The position numbers were made by a program, and so were the translations under genes. This document shows positions 21,832 through 32,165 of a stretch of DNA of 64,000 nt, piece by piece (position 1 is the stretch's first letter; the number at the start of each line of letters is the position of its first letter). Source of the stretch: Lactifluus volemus (taxonomy: Eukaryota > Basidiomycota > Agaricomycetes > Russulales > Russulaceae). The stretch is from positions 868,001 through 932,000 of the forward strand of contig WTXI01000010.1 in assembly GCA_022376515.1 (NCBI GenBank), given 5' to 3'. The notes below the pieces were generated by a model. The model was not told the origin of the DNA. It ran no database searches and worked only from the letters and a program-made list of their open reading frames with translations.

Positions 21832-23651
21832 CTACTCGTAACTCCGATTCGTTTGTGCAGTCGTAACGTTTACTTGCAAGCGGGGGAATGGTCTCTCGAT
21901 GTTCGGGTTTTGGTGTAAAGGTAGTAGTGAACGTTCTCGGAGCATGCCCCACTGTACCCACCAGTCGTCAGCTTCATCAAAAGCATTGTACGCCCAAATT
22001 TTGCACATCTGGCCCCATAGTCCTAGATATGCATCGTCACTCCATTTGAGCTGTCCCATGTTTAAAAGAGCTTTGAAATCTTGATTCCGCGCCGTGCGTT
22101 CAGGTCCTGGAGGGTACATCATACGTGCAACGTGGGCAAGTTCTAGCCGGTGTAGGAACTCGGTTCGCTCCCGGCTGACGGTTTCGTACGCTTGTACCAA
22201 CACTGGGATATGGTCAATCCCGCAAACGTACGAGAGAAGTGTACTGAGGACTGTAGCAGACTCCACACACACGCTACAGCTTTGCGTACTAATGGGCTAT
22301 AAAAGGGTCATCCTCACGGCAACAAACAATAACAGAGAGGGACGAACAATGACAGGCCGCGCAGCTTCTCCCAGGAGAACAATGCGACTTGAGCCATCAG
22401 ACCAGTTCTCAATCTCGGGCCAATCCAGGTATTGTTGCCAGGAATATGAGTCAACTTTTCGAACACCCTGATTAGTCTGCAAACTTTAGGTGAGCTACAG
22501 GTATACTGGATCTGAGAAGATTACTATACTTGGGATCTGAAGTAGAGTCAGATAGGCGGAGGGTTCTGGCTGGCAGATTGGGGGTCCAGCCTTCTGGCAC
22601 ATCAGGGTCATCTCGATCCCAGTACAGGTGTACCGCATATTCCCTGTCGCCAAACTATTATGAGGTTCAGCCAATCGGTATCCTACTTTCTATGCTTTCT
22701 GAACTCACAACCGGATAGCCTATAGGGTGATAAACAAACGGGGATATCGGATTCGTGATGGTGACTGACCGAACAAACAACGACGGGGGCCCATCCAAGT
22801 CTCATATGCAGTTGCAATGTTGGAGATTATGTCGTCCTCCAAAATCTTGCTTGTAGGAATATTTGCCGTGAACGCAATCGTACCCGTGACTTTAGGCTCC
22901 AGGGCCTTTCCTAGAACAAACGGCCGTACCGTGCTGTTTTGGCCATCAGCACCAATTATCAGGTCAGCTTCGAGGGTCGTGCCATCAGACAATTGCACTG
23001 ATGGCCTTTCACGAGATGTTGCAGTCTTTGGGCCGGGACTTGATAACGGTGGCGAGACCAAACATACACTAGAGTCGAATACCACCTCGGCCCCTGCTCT
23101 CACCGCAGCATTGTACAGAATTTCCATGAGGTCACCATGCTGCAATCGCGTGAATGAATGAGTAAGAGTCTATCATTTTTCCAACCCGATGACTTGGACA
23201 TACACGTATCATGTAGAAATTGGCGCCAGCCTCCTGAATAACGGCATCTGCCCACTCAAGGCATCCGATGATTTCACCAGTCTCGACTAAGTGAAAAACG
23301 ACAGGAACTGAGAGAGGGCCGATGGGGAAGCCTGGCGAACCACTTACAATCCCATAAATGTGTCAACCCATGCGCGAGTGATGCATATTTGCATAGTTCC
23401 TCTTCGAGGCCCCAACGGATGAATATTTTCGTTACGTTTGGAGGAAGGCGGACACCTCCAGGGACTTTCTCTAACTGAGGAAGTCTTTCAAGAAGGCGGA
23501 CGTTATGACCCGACTTGGCGAGGCCGATAGCGGCAGACAATCCAGCGATGGCTAGGAAGGCTAAGTAGATGGGCCAGGTACTAGAAAGAGACTTACCAGC
23601 ACCGACAATAATGATATCTAACTTGAAGGGTGCCTGCCTCGGATGCGACAT
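21832..23651 (-). CDS. FAD-dependent aromatic-type monooxygenase
   Basis: Class A flavoprotein hydroxylase, salicylate-hydroxylase-like. Exons: 23651-23597, 23551-23348, 23286-23204, 23139-22770, 22719-22709, 22654-22530, 22483-22354, 22296-21832; 480 residues, frame intact. The N-terminal Rossmann motif is GAAIAGLSAAIGL followed by the ribose-binding acid in RLLERLP. The DG motif is DLIIGADGQNS. The second FAD motif reads LLGEAARP, where the family consensus is LLGDAAHP. Exon 5 is only 11 nt. There is no signal peptide or membrane span. Its substrate cannot be read from sequence; such enzymes act in aromatic catabolism or secondary metabolism, and no biosynthetic cluster surrounds it. It is divergent from SGF73. 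Confidence 0.87.
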
Positions 23652-23704
23652 GATTCAGAGGAGGGGGGTTAAGCAGAAAGCAAAACGGGATACTAGAAGG
23701 TTGG

Positions 23705-23937
23705 CGTGACGGGAAGAGGGAAATGAAGAAGGTACAGTATTGAGGTAAACGAGATAGACTAGTCCTTTTACGAGTGAGCTGACACACAACACGGTGAATT
23801 GCACATAAGTTACCCAGAAAGCCAAACGGATTGGGGTGACGGGAAGAGGGAAACAGGTATTGAGGTAAAAGCGATGGACTAGTCCTTTTACAAGTGAGCT
23901 GACACACGATACAATGAATTGCACATAAGTTACCCCG
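23705..23937. repeat. Tandem direct repeat, period about 120-130 bp
   Basis: Two copies (about 23705-23817 and 23835-23937) share GTGACGGGAAGAGGG, TATTGAGGTAAA, GACTAGTCCTTTTAC, GTGAGCTGACACAC and TGAATTGCACATAAGTTACC in the same order. The offset is 130 at the left and 120 at the right because copy 1 has about 10 extra bases. They lie 55-290 bases upstream of the monooxygenase start, in its shared promoter with SGF73. Whole-block duplication of promoter DNA is the simplest reading. Confidence 0.85.
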
Positions 23938-24169
23938 GAACTGTCAAATTGGGGGGATTGGTACACCAAGTGGTGAGGAATGCCAAGCCTCTGAGAGACC
24001 AAGATATGATAGGAGCTGTAAACATTTGATATTGAACAACAGATACACTCTGTATCTGTCTGCATCCGTTGTTTTACTACTACCGGAAAATCCGAGTCAC
24101 AACGTACCAATTACACGTGACTGAATTGGTTGATGTGAGGGTTGGAGAGACCAAACAAAGAACCAAATA

Positions 24170-25390
24170 ATGACCCTTAAGCTGAGGCTCAAACAGTCAC
24201 CTTCTCCTGCGCCACTCACTTTCGATGCACTTCCTTCTAGTCCACCACCCCCTTCTCCTTCTATAGCTTTAACCGGTTTACCTCCACCAACATTATGGCT
24301 CTCCGCACGCGACATGAAAATATTTGGCGCAGACCCCCTCAAGAGCACCTCGGAAATCGGCATTGTCCAATGCAAGGACTGTGCAAAGCCCATCTTACGT
24401 AGTGCTATCGCAGAGCATGCAGGTGTGCTTTTGTCATTCTTTTTCTCTCCCAGGTTACCTTCTTTGACACGAGCTGTCAGATAATTGTAAGAAGTATGAT
24501 CTCGAGAAGAATGGTTCCAAGGGAAAGGGCGATGACCGTAAGTACTCTCTACTGCAACCGCATCCTTGGCCACGACTGATCTGCCCAACTGCTCAAGCAA
24601 AGAACAAGAAACGCAAAGGAGAAGACCTTGACCCAAATGATCCTAACGCACCCAAATCGAAAAAGGCAAAGGCGGCCACCAAGTTACCAAGGGTCGTCTC
24701 AAAGGTCCTTTCGATCCCGATAGGCACTGCGGCGTCATCAACGACAAGAACTTGCCCTGTTCTCGCTCGCTCACGTGCAAGTCACATTCTATGGGCGCTA
24801 AACGTGCCGTGAAAGGTCGTTCGAAGGACTACGACGAACTTTTACTCGAGTGGAACCGCGCCCATAATCCAAACTGGGTCGAGCCGGTCAAGCGGGAGAG
24901 TAAGAAGGAACGCAAGGAGAAAAAGGAACGTGAGAAGCGCGAACGGAAGCGACGCGAGCTGGAAGAACTTGCCAAGAGGAAAGGCATCGATATCAACAAG
25001 CCAGGCGCAGAGGCACAGCTGGAGCAACTCAAGTCATCTACCAAGAAAAAGAAGAAGGTGGAGAATGCTGCGGTAGCCGCCGGAGGTGCCGGTGCGCATC
25101 CCTCAGGCAATAACGCGAGAGCAGACGATGAACACGGCGCCGAAAACCTCGCGGATCTGGACTCGGAAGAAGAACTCGAATCAATGGTTAAGAGCGTCCG
25201 TCTGGCCTCGGAAGCAAGCCTTCTCGGAGTTCCCTTGGCTATCCCATGCGACGCCGGATCCTGGTTCGTCGTACGAAGAGAACGACTACGGACCTGTCGA
25301 GATTTGTTTGCCGGCGCCTTGATGAAAGGTGGTGCATCCAGCATCGGTTCTGCAGGCGCCGCAGCTCGACTAGGCACCGGGACTGGATAA
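24170..25390 (+). CDS. SGF73: SAGA subunit Sgf73 (SCA7 domain)
   Basis: Ataxin-7 homologue that anchors the H2B deubiquitinase module in the SAGA coactivator. Exons: 24170-24422, 24481-24537, 24598-25390; about 367 residues. An N-terminal zinc-binding segment (CKDCAKPI with EHADNCKK) is followed by a Lys-rich linker and the SCA7 domain (DRHCGVIND, LPCSRSLTCKSHSMGAKR). Then comes a highly charged coiled coil of Lys/Arg/Glu and an Ala/Gly-rich tail. One base is missing near 24683: an extra G after AAG joins the linker to KGRLKGPFDPDR. The last 60 codons have a competing open frame, so the exact C-terminus is less certain. Confidence 0.88.
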
Positions 25391-26980
25391 TAGTGGTGTT
25401 GTGTGTCGTGAATCATCCTCGGCCCCGCCCCTGACTCGACAGGGCCCGGGCAACACATTGACGACACTGTCAGTAGCATAAGCGAGTCGCTCAGCTTGTA
25501 GCTCACACTTTGCTCCAGTGTAGTGCCAAACTGATTTGGTCTGGCCTGGTTCAATTCCATAAAGTTTGGTCGATTATCCGACGTTGCAGTTGAATCAGGA
25601 GATATACCCCATGGACGAGTGTTTGGCATTGGATATGTGTAAATTGATACATCATGCGTCCTTATGTGTACCATGCTCGAGCAACTATTGAGTCATTGCG
25701 ATCGCTAGTCCTGAAGGCCACTCACGAAGCGATCAATTTGTTTGTCCAAGTTGAGCGTTGAACGTTGATTCTATGGAGATAAATTATTATCACGTACTGT
25801 AGCCCAACTAGGGAAATGCCGACGTTGTCGTTGCTGAACGGAACATAATTTTCCAGGAGCGTTACGAGTGCATCAACATTGAGTCCCAAGATTAAACCAC
25901 CCCCGAATACTGACGCACGTCGCCAGAGTCGGAGCCATTTGCCGGTTATGCAAAACCACTTTGCGGTTTCCCCGCATGCGCACGATGGACAAGTATTCAC
26001 CTGTGCGGGGCATAGACCGGCGCGAGGGTGCAGCGGTTGTAACATATTCGGTCTGCCAGTCAAGTACTTATGAATTCGTGGATGGAAGAAGGCTGTGTCG
26101 TTCTGTTGATTCCTTGCTCGTTGTTACACTGTCGCGCACAGATCCATCCATCGGATCCGAGTCTGTGTAGTAGATATAATATTGGAAGGGACTTGCCAAA
26201 CCTCATCAAACGATATTTTCCTCGCAATGACGGCGAAATTCAAATTTTTTTTACCAAGCGTCGATCTTGATGTTGTTGAAGTTGTGGAGAAATCTCGGAA
26301 CTGATCTGAATTAAGATGATGAAAGCTGGAACGCCGCGTTTTTGTCTTTTGTTACAGGAGCGTCAGAAGATCATTTCAGGTATTCAGTAGAGTGTGTTCA
26401 ATTGATAATAGAGACACCAACAATGTCTAATGTGGATTTTGAAGATCTTCACGAATACACAGAGTCTTCGCCGGCTCACAGTTACGCAAACGTGATATAT
26501 TCGACGTCAGCCACGCGGGAATCTATGACGAAGAGACATTGTCCAACATTCTCTCTCATCCATTTTCGACACAGGAATACAGATACGCAGCAGAGGCAGA
26601 TGAAATTGCTCAGGAAGCCGGGGTTTTTTCGTTACCGAGAGAACGTGAGGAATGGACATTTCCTCATACAAGCCTGGTAACGAGTCAGGTCCTGTCCACT
26701 CCGAACGCCTGACAAGGTAGAAGTAACAGTTAGAAAGGGGTCTGCAATCAAAGCCAAATCTTATCTACCGACAATACATCAAGTGAGACACAATTCGGCC
26801 ACGGACTCGGAGGGCGAGGCCGGTGAGGCCAGCTAACTTCCTTGCCTCCGCTGTGTCCTTCAACTTGCCACTTCAAGTTATCCGATCCTGGGGACCATAC
26901 CCTTGTTTGAATCTCGGAAGCAAATTGCCAGTCGTGCCGGTAAAGTAGCTTACTTGCCGACTCGGGCATAAATTAGCAAT
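25391..26980. other. Gene-poor stretch with a possible relic
   Basis: No gene is recognised. A minus-strand open frame at 25722-26063 contains CPSCACGETAKWFC but matches no family I know. On the plus strand, about 26490-26710 can be read as an acidic fragment (IFDVSHAGIYDEETLS, then PREREEWTFPHTS) without a start codon or splice context. It is coding-like in composition and probably a gene remnant. Borders are approximate. Confidence 0.3.
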
Positions 26981-27039
26981 ATGCGTGCTCACCTATCTGT
27001 CATCTGCATCAATCCACTTCTCGCCCAGATCTACGTGCT

Positions 27040-27300
27040 TCAAAATAAAGGTTTATCACCATAGCACGGTATCCTGGCCTCATTGTGCTACAGCAGACAC
27101 GAGAATAATTGTCGCGAACATACGCTAACGCTAGCCTATCCTAGCTCATCTCAGGAACAGCAGCATGGTGAGTGTACCAGTCTCAATTGATGCATCCCCC
27201 AGTGAACTCAGGCTGGACCACGACCACGGGTATTATTTCCGTAAGGACGCGACCAGGCGGTGTGAAGACAAACCCACTAGGAAGATATCTAACTTGATCA
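27040..27300 (-). pseudogene. Relic of an EMB8-like hydrolase (copy 1)
   Basis: This stretch aligns by eye with 28855-29110 and 33185-33440 inside the two longer copies. Shared blocks are CACGGTATCC near the left end and CCAGTCTCAAT plus ACCACGGGT-TTTC further on. Stop codons and gaps interrupt it and the flanking exons are missing, so it is a decayed internal fragment. It marks a third member of the tandem array. Confidence 0.6.
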
Positions 27301-27821
27301 AGTATTGGCCGTTAGTGATGATTCTGAATGATCCACGAACCGGGTTCCGCCGTCCATTCAAGTTTGGGACGATCCACGTAACAGGTTTGCAAGCCACCTG
27401 GCCAATTTGAAGTGTCTCCGTTTTTTGGTACACAGGTTCTGTGACGAACATTAAATCTGCATTGGAAGGCTGGTCGATGTACGAAGAGAGTGTGCGCAAA
27501 ATAGAAAATAATACAAAAATGAGTTTTTTACACAGTAGTGTACGATGCGTCAATAATGTAACTTACATGAGGGAGACTTGAAGAATGGAAAAAGGAGGTA
27601 AGCGTGATCTGGCACGTCCTCGTTTAATTGACGCGTTTCATCAAAGTCATAAATCCTCTTGTTGACATTTCGAATGGTGATATCTATGAGGGTAGTATTT
27701 AAATGTTGAGAAGTACAATTTGGCAGAAAACCATTGGGCGCTCATCTACAGCGCGTTGAAGGGAGGTTTCACCGCTACTATCATCCTTGCTTGTCAATGG
27801 CGCCTGCCAACAAGTCTCCAT

Positions 27822-29562
27822 TTAGTCCATCTGTACCTTGGGTCGTGCCGCCGTCCCAATCTCTCGACATCCAAGGTGCTCATTTCCAATTTCTACCAAC
27901 CAGCCATCTCTGCATTCGATTTCCCGTACATTTCTGGGTATCACCTTCACGTCCTCGGCAGTTGCCCTGAGCCATTCCAGCACAGGTCGCCTCGCCCAGC
28001 GGTCCTCCGCCTCACCTGACTGGAACCAACCCATGTGGCCACCTCCGCGAGTAACGACAAGAGTGACCCACTCATTGTCATCGTAGTCTGTGGGGCCCAC
28101 GCAGTTATTGGGTCGTCATCCGACTGAACGCAAGGAAGGGTATCCGGACCCGGTCGAGCTTGTTGTAGCTGGACGCGTACGCGTAGTACGCATACGGATC
28201 TGGAAAGGGAAATGGCGGGGAGGATCCCCCGAACTTGATCGTGATCAGCGTGTCGAATTGCGTCCCTATCACACGCGACTGTGCCGGGAGCGTTGAGAAC
28301 GCTTGCGCGAAGTCTGTGTCGGGAAACGAGTGGATCGAATCACGGTGACGGTTGAGGACATTTCTTAGGCTGGTGCCGAGAGATTTGGAATATATAAGGC
28401 GGGAAACCAGGTACCCTCCAACCTGTATGTGCAAGGACAATGTGCTGTCAATATGTCGGGATAAAAAGACGCAGCAATCTGGTAGGACACACGCATGCCA
28501 GTCTTCATGCAATCCCAGGGCTAAATAGGTGTTGAGAGCGAAAATAAAATGGATGGAATCGGACTGTGCGTACAGTTGCAAGAGCACATGCTGAAATGAG
28601 TCGGCATTGCTCCCCTTCTTCGGCGACATATCGTGTTAGTACGTTGGCACCAAGGAGAAACCAAGGCCAAGAAGAGGAGCTTTGGGATACATGTTTGCGA
28701 TGTAAAGCATTGCTTGCCTGAAGTCGTCCGTGTGACTGAGTCCGTAGAACTGAGGGCTTGACAAGGGTACACCAGCACCTGCAGACATGCATCACGGCAT
28801 CGACTGAGCCTTCTTGCCACAGAGTTTAAAATAAAGATGACATCGCTCACATCCTCGAGAGTTCACCGCCACAGCACGGTATCCGAGGCCTCCTTCCTCA
28901 ACCGGTGCAACGACAGGAGCGATGATGTTACGGAGATAAGCTGATTGCGAGCCTATTCTCGCTTATGTCAGGGAACGACAGCGCAGGAACTTCACCAGTC
29001 TCAATCGGCGCACCTCCGCAGACACCATGCAGGACTACTACCACGGGTGTTGTTTCTGCAAAGACGAGACCGGCTTTAGCCGGCGGCGTGAAATCAATCC
29101 CACTACAGAAGAAATAAAATAACATGAGTTAATGATTTCGAAAGTTATTGTTATCCCACAGACAGAGTCCCGCCATCCTTAAGCTCGAGGAGTTTCCTAG
29201 CAGGGTTAACGATGACTTATGATCCAAAATAATAACAGCATGTTCGTGGCGTACCTGTCATATGTAACGAGATCCACTCGACTAAAGTCGCCGAATTCAG
29301 CATACGCAGTTGCAAGTGAGCACTTCATTGGGTGAGAGGTGGGAAAAATACACGAGGTGTCTAAAACATACTTGAAAAGCCACCAGGCTGGTTTGAAGGG
29401 TGTCAACGCGCTTGGACACCGTGTCTCAATTAGCCTACGGAGCGAGATGGTCTCCGAGTCGGAATTTTCAGAGGAGCCACGCTTTGAGACGGGGAGTTGT
29501 GCAGGATGACGTGGCCAGGTGACTTTGGAGTGGGAACTAGTAGGGCGGAGGAACGAGACCAT
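27822..29562 (-). pseudogene. EMB8/YheT-like alpha/beta hydrolase, copy 2 (frame broken)
   Basis: Homologue of the ABHD1/3, EMB8 and YheT alpha/beta hydrolases, lipid- or ester-acting membrane-associated enzymes. Visible parts in order: N-terminus with TSSHSKVTWPRHPAQLP and RLIETRCPS then PFKPAWWLF; GIDFTPPAKAG; the oxyanion region VVVVLHGVCGG; RAVAVNSRG; the nucleophile region LGLGFSLGAN; PWDC; SKSLGT; SSPPFPFPDP; and the catalytic His in TRGGGHMGWF. Compared with copy 3 or the expected frame it lacks single bases at about five places: near 29310, at the nucleophile elbow near 28660, near 28400, at the catalytic Asp loop near 28124, and near 28094. The conserved GHLQT reads AHLQ. Probably a pseudogene, though assembly error could contribute. 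Confidence 0.65.
28640..28680 (-). other. Frame break at copy 2 nucleophile elbow
   Basis: In the order of transcription the sequence reads CTTGGTTTCTCCTTGGTGCC. The family motif G-F-S-L-G-A needs one more base between the serine and leucine codons. As written, the frame is lost exactly at the catalytic serine. Confidence 0.6.
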
Positions 29563-31870
29563 TATTTCGCCGTCGCAGAGGAATTGACTGAGAAGAAGAG
29601 GGCAACCGTGCGCGGCACACTTTAAGCAGCCGAGCTCAAGCTATTTGACTGTACCCATCTTGGTACCCATGATACCCAGTGAAATCTGGATTTCAGTGAG
29701 TTGATAGAAATTAAATACGTTAAGCAAACTTCTACCAGATGATATGATAACATCGAGCCAGTTCATCTCGGCTAATAAATTTTGAAGTGTTCGGGGGCCG
29801 TGGCTCGACACCGAGCCCGAGGCGTAAAGATAGGAACGTGGCATACGCTGTTGCAAGGCCAGCTGCTGTCTTACTAGTACAATTCCCGGGGGCCCCGGTC
29901 AGACCTCGTTTTTGTCGATTTCGGGCTTGCGGCGTCATCGGGGATGACAGAAACAAGATCGTCACGGTCAGGGATGTGTTGAATACTGGACATGATCTTG
30001 TTTGGACAATTCCTTTCGATCTGAATATTATTTGTTTCACTTCACGTTGATGGTAATATTGATACTGATTACAGTATGATAGGAAGTGCGGCACACACTC
30101 GGGTGTGCACGCATTCGTAATATCCGATCGCTACCTTCTCGTCGTAATGGCCTTTGACCCTTTATATCCGTAGTTTCGACTCCTTACCTCCCTCAGTTCT
30201 GTTGTAAGCTAGTGCATGAGATTTTGAGGTGAGGGGAGAACACGGGAGGCATTTATTGGCGGTGGTAGGAGTTGCAGCGCCGGTGGCTGGCGTAAGGAGC
30301 TCGGATGACCGCACATGCGGTGCCAGCGCGATCCCGATGCGAAGAACGTCGACGTAGTCCCCTCAGTGCCGAGGAATGACGCCTGGCCATCCCTCATCAA
30401 AGGCTGAGGGTGAAGGTTGAGGCACGGTACAAAATACCCCACTCAAGTACGCTGTCGGCGGCTGCGGAGGGCAAGGATGAGGGGCGTTGACGATAATAGG
30501 TTGGGTGAGGGCGGTTGGCCCAGAGACTTCGCCTTCCCACCAGGAAGGTCACGTAATCAAAGCCCCAGGATCACGGCTCGGAGCTGTGCAGATGCCACGG
30601 CCAGGTGACTTTGAAATGGGAACTTGAAGAGAGGACGAGAGCATAATCGTCGCGGTCGCAGAGGAATTGAGTGAGAAAAAGAGGGTGACCGTGCGTGGCG
30701 CACTGTAAGCAGCTGAGCTCGAGCCATTTGCTGTACCCATGATACCCAGTGAAATATGGATTTCCGTCCCGGTTGAAAAAAATTGAATATAGATTCAAGT
30801 AAACTATACTGTACCAGATGATACTGATAACGTCAATTCGAGCCAATTAATCTCGGCTATTCAGATATTCAGACATGAGGGTTGTGACTCTACACCGAGC
30901 CCGAGGCGTAAAGATGGGAATGTGAGATAGCCAGCTTACATTTTCCGGGGGGTGCAAATTCTGACCGTCCCCGGTCAAGGATGCGGGTGGCGGAGATGGA
31001 GATGTGGCGTGCGAGGGAACAGGCACAGGATCGGGAATGCGTGAAGAGCCTGAATGAGTGGACGTATTAGTACAGGGGCGGCAGCTATTGGTACGGGCAA
31101 TGGAAAAATGTTGGCAAACAGGTGCGGATGAAGGAGCGACTTGGCGGAAGGGGAACGAGTATTGAGGCTGAGAAGTTGTCGATTAGGCGAGGAGGGTGAC
31201 TCGAAGAGGCATTCCAAGTTACTAGCTATGGGGAGGGGTAACACGAACGCTGAGAGGTGGATACAAGTAGCACTGGCACTGGCAATAAAGGGGGAGACCA
31301 CGGGAGGCATTGATTGGCGGTGGTGGCAATTGCAGCGCCGGTCGCTGGTGTCAGGAGCTCGGACGACGCAAATGCGGCGCCAGCACGATCCCGACGCCAA
31401 GGACGTCGCCGCGGTGCGAGCGGCTCGCCTCAGTGCCGAAAAATGACGCGAGACCATCCCTCATCAAAGGGCCAAGCAGGAGTGAGGTGTTTTTTTTTAA
31501 AAATACAGAAAAGTCAGCGAGGTGGAAGAGTGGACGCAGCATACCTAACATGGAAACACCCCTCAGGCGTCCCAATGCCCCTCCACAAGGGTGTGTGAAA
31601 CGAACGGAACGTTGATGCCATGCAAACGGCTCCACGCAGGATCCCCCCTCCCTCAAGCGCGCTGTTGGTGGCGGCGGCAGTGGCGAGGCTGAGGCTGAGG
31701 CTGAGGTTGAAGGTGGGAGCGGTATGAAAGGCCCTCCTTACGTGCGCTGTTGGCAGCTGCGGCAGTAGAGAGTGTGTTGACGATAGTGGGTGACCCAGAG
31801 ACTTCGCTTTCCCAAAGTTAGGGCGTTAAGCTAAGGTCACCTGATCAAAGCCCCGGCATCACGGCCCGTC
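29510..31870. repeat. Tandem duplication of an approximately 1.08 kb block
   Basis: Unit 1 (about 29510-30590) and unit 2 (about 30595-31870) share the same series of landmarks. These are GGCCAGGTGACTTTG, CATGATACCCAGTGAAAT, CACCGAGCCCGAGGCGTAAA, ACGGGAGGCATT-ATTGGCGG, CATCCCTCATCAAAG and CCCAGAGACTTCGC, at an offset of about 1065-1085. The left end of each unit carries the first codons of an EMB8-like gene and its upstream DNA. Unit 2 also contains a GAGGCT hexamer run near 31688. Identity is visibly below 90 percent, so the duplication is not recent. Confidence 0.75.
30595..30640 (-). pseudogene. Orphan 5' fragment of an EMB8-like gene
   Basis: The first 45 bases of an EMB8-like gene (ATG at 30640, then CTCTCGTCC and the conserved AAAGTCACCTGGCC) are followed by unrelated sequence rather than the next exon. 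It is a by-product of the block duplication and cannot encode a hydrolase. Confidence 0.6.
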
Positions 31871-32165
31871 CCGTGAGGAGACCAGCCGGCCCACTTCAGC
31901 CCTCCGACGAAGTCTGAGAAAAGGTGCCCACATCGCTGCCCTCAGGACAAGTTGGCCAAGAGATACCCTCCCTCTGATCCCCCCTCACTTTCCCACATTA
32001 AAGGTGCTCCTACCACCCAGTAAACCCGCTTACATTATTGCACACACATAGGGAGCGCGTCTTAAGCTCTGTACTATGCAGTACAATGTAAATGCAGATT
32101 CAAAAATAAAAAATTGGATGTTTCACGATTACTGCCATCCTCGCTTGTCAACAATCTCCATTTAG

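Noticed and set aside
29510..31870. Duplicated block as a transposable element
   Set aside because: No terminal inverted repeats, target-site duplications, transposase or reverse transcriptase motifs were seen.
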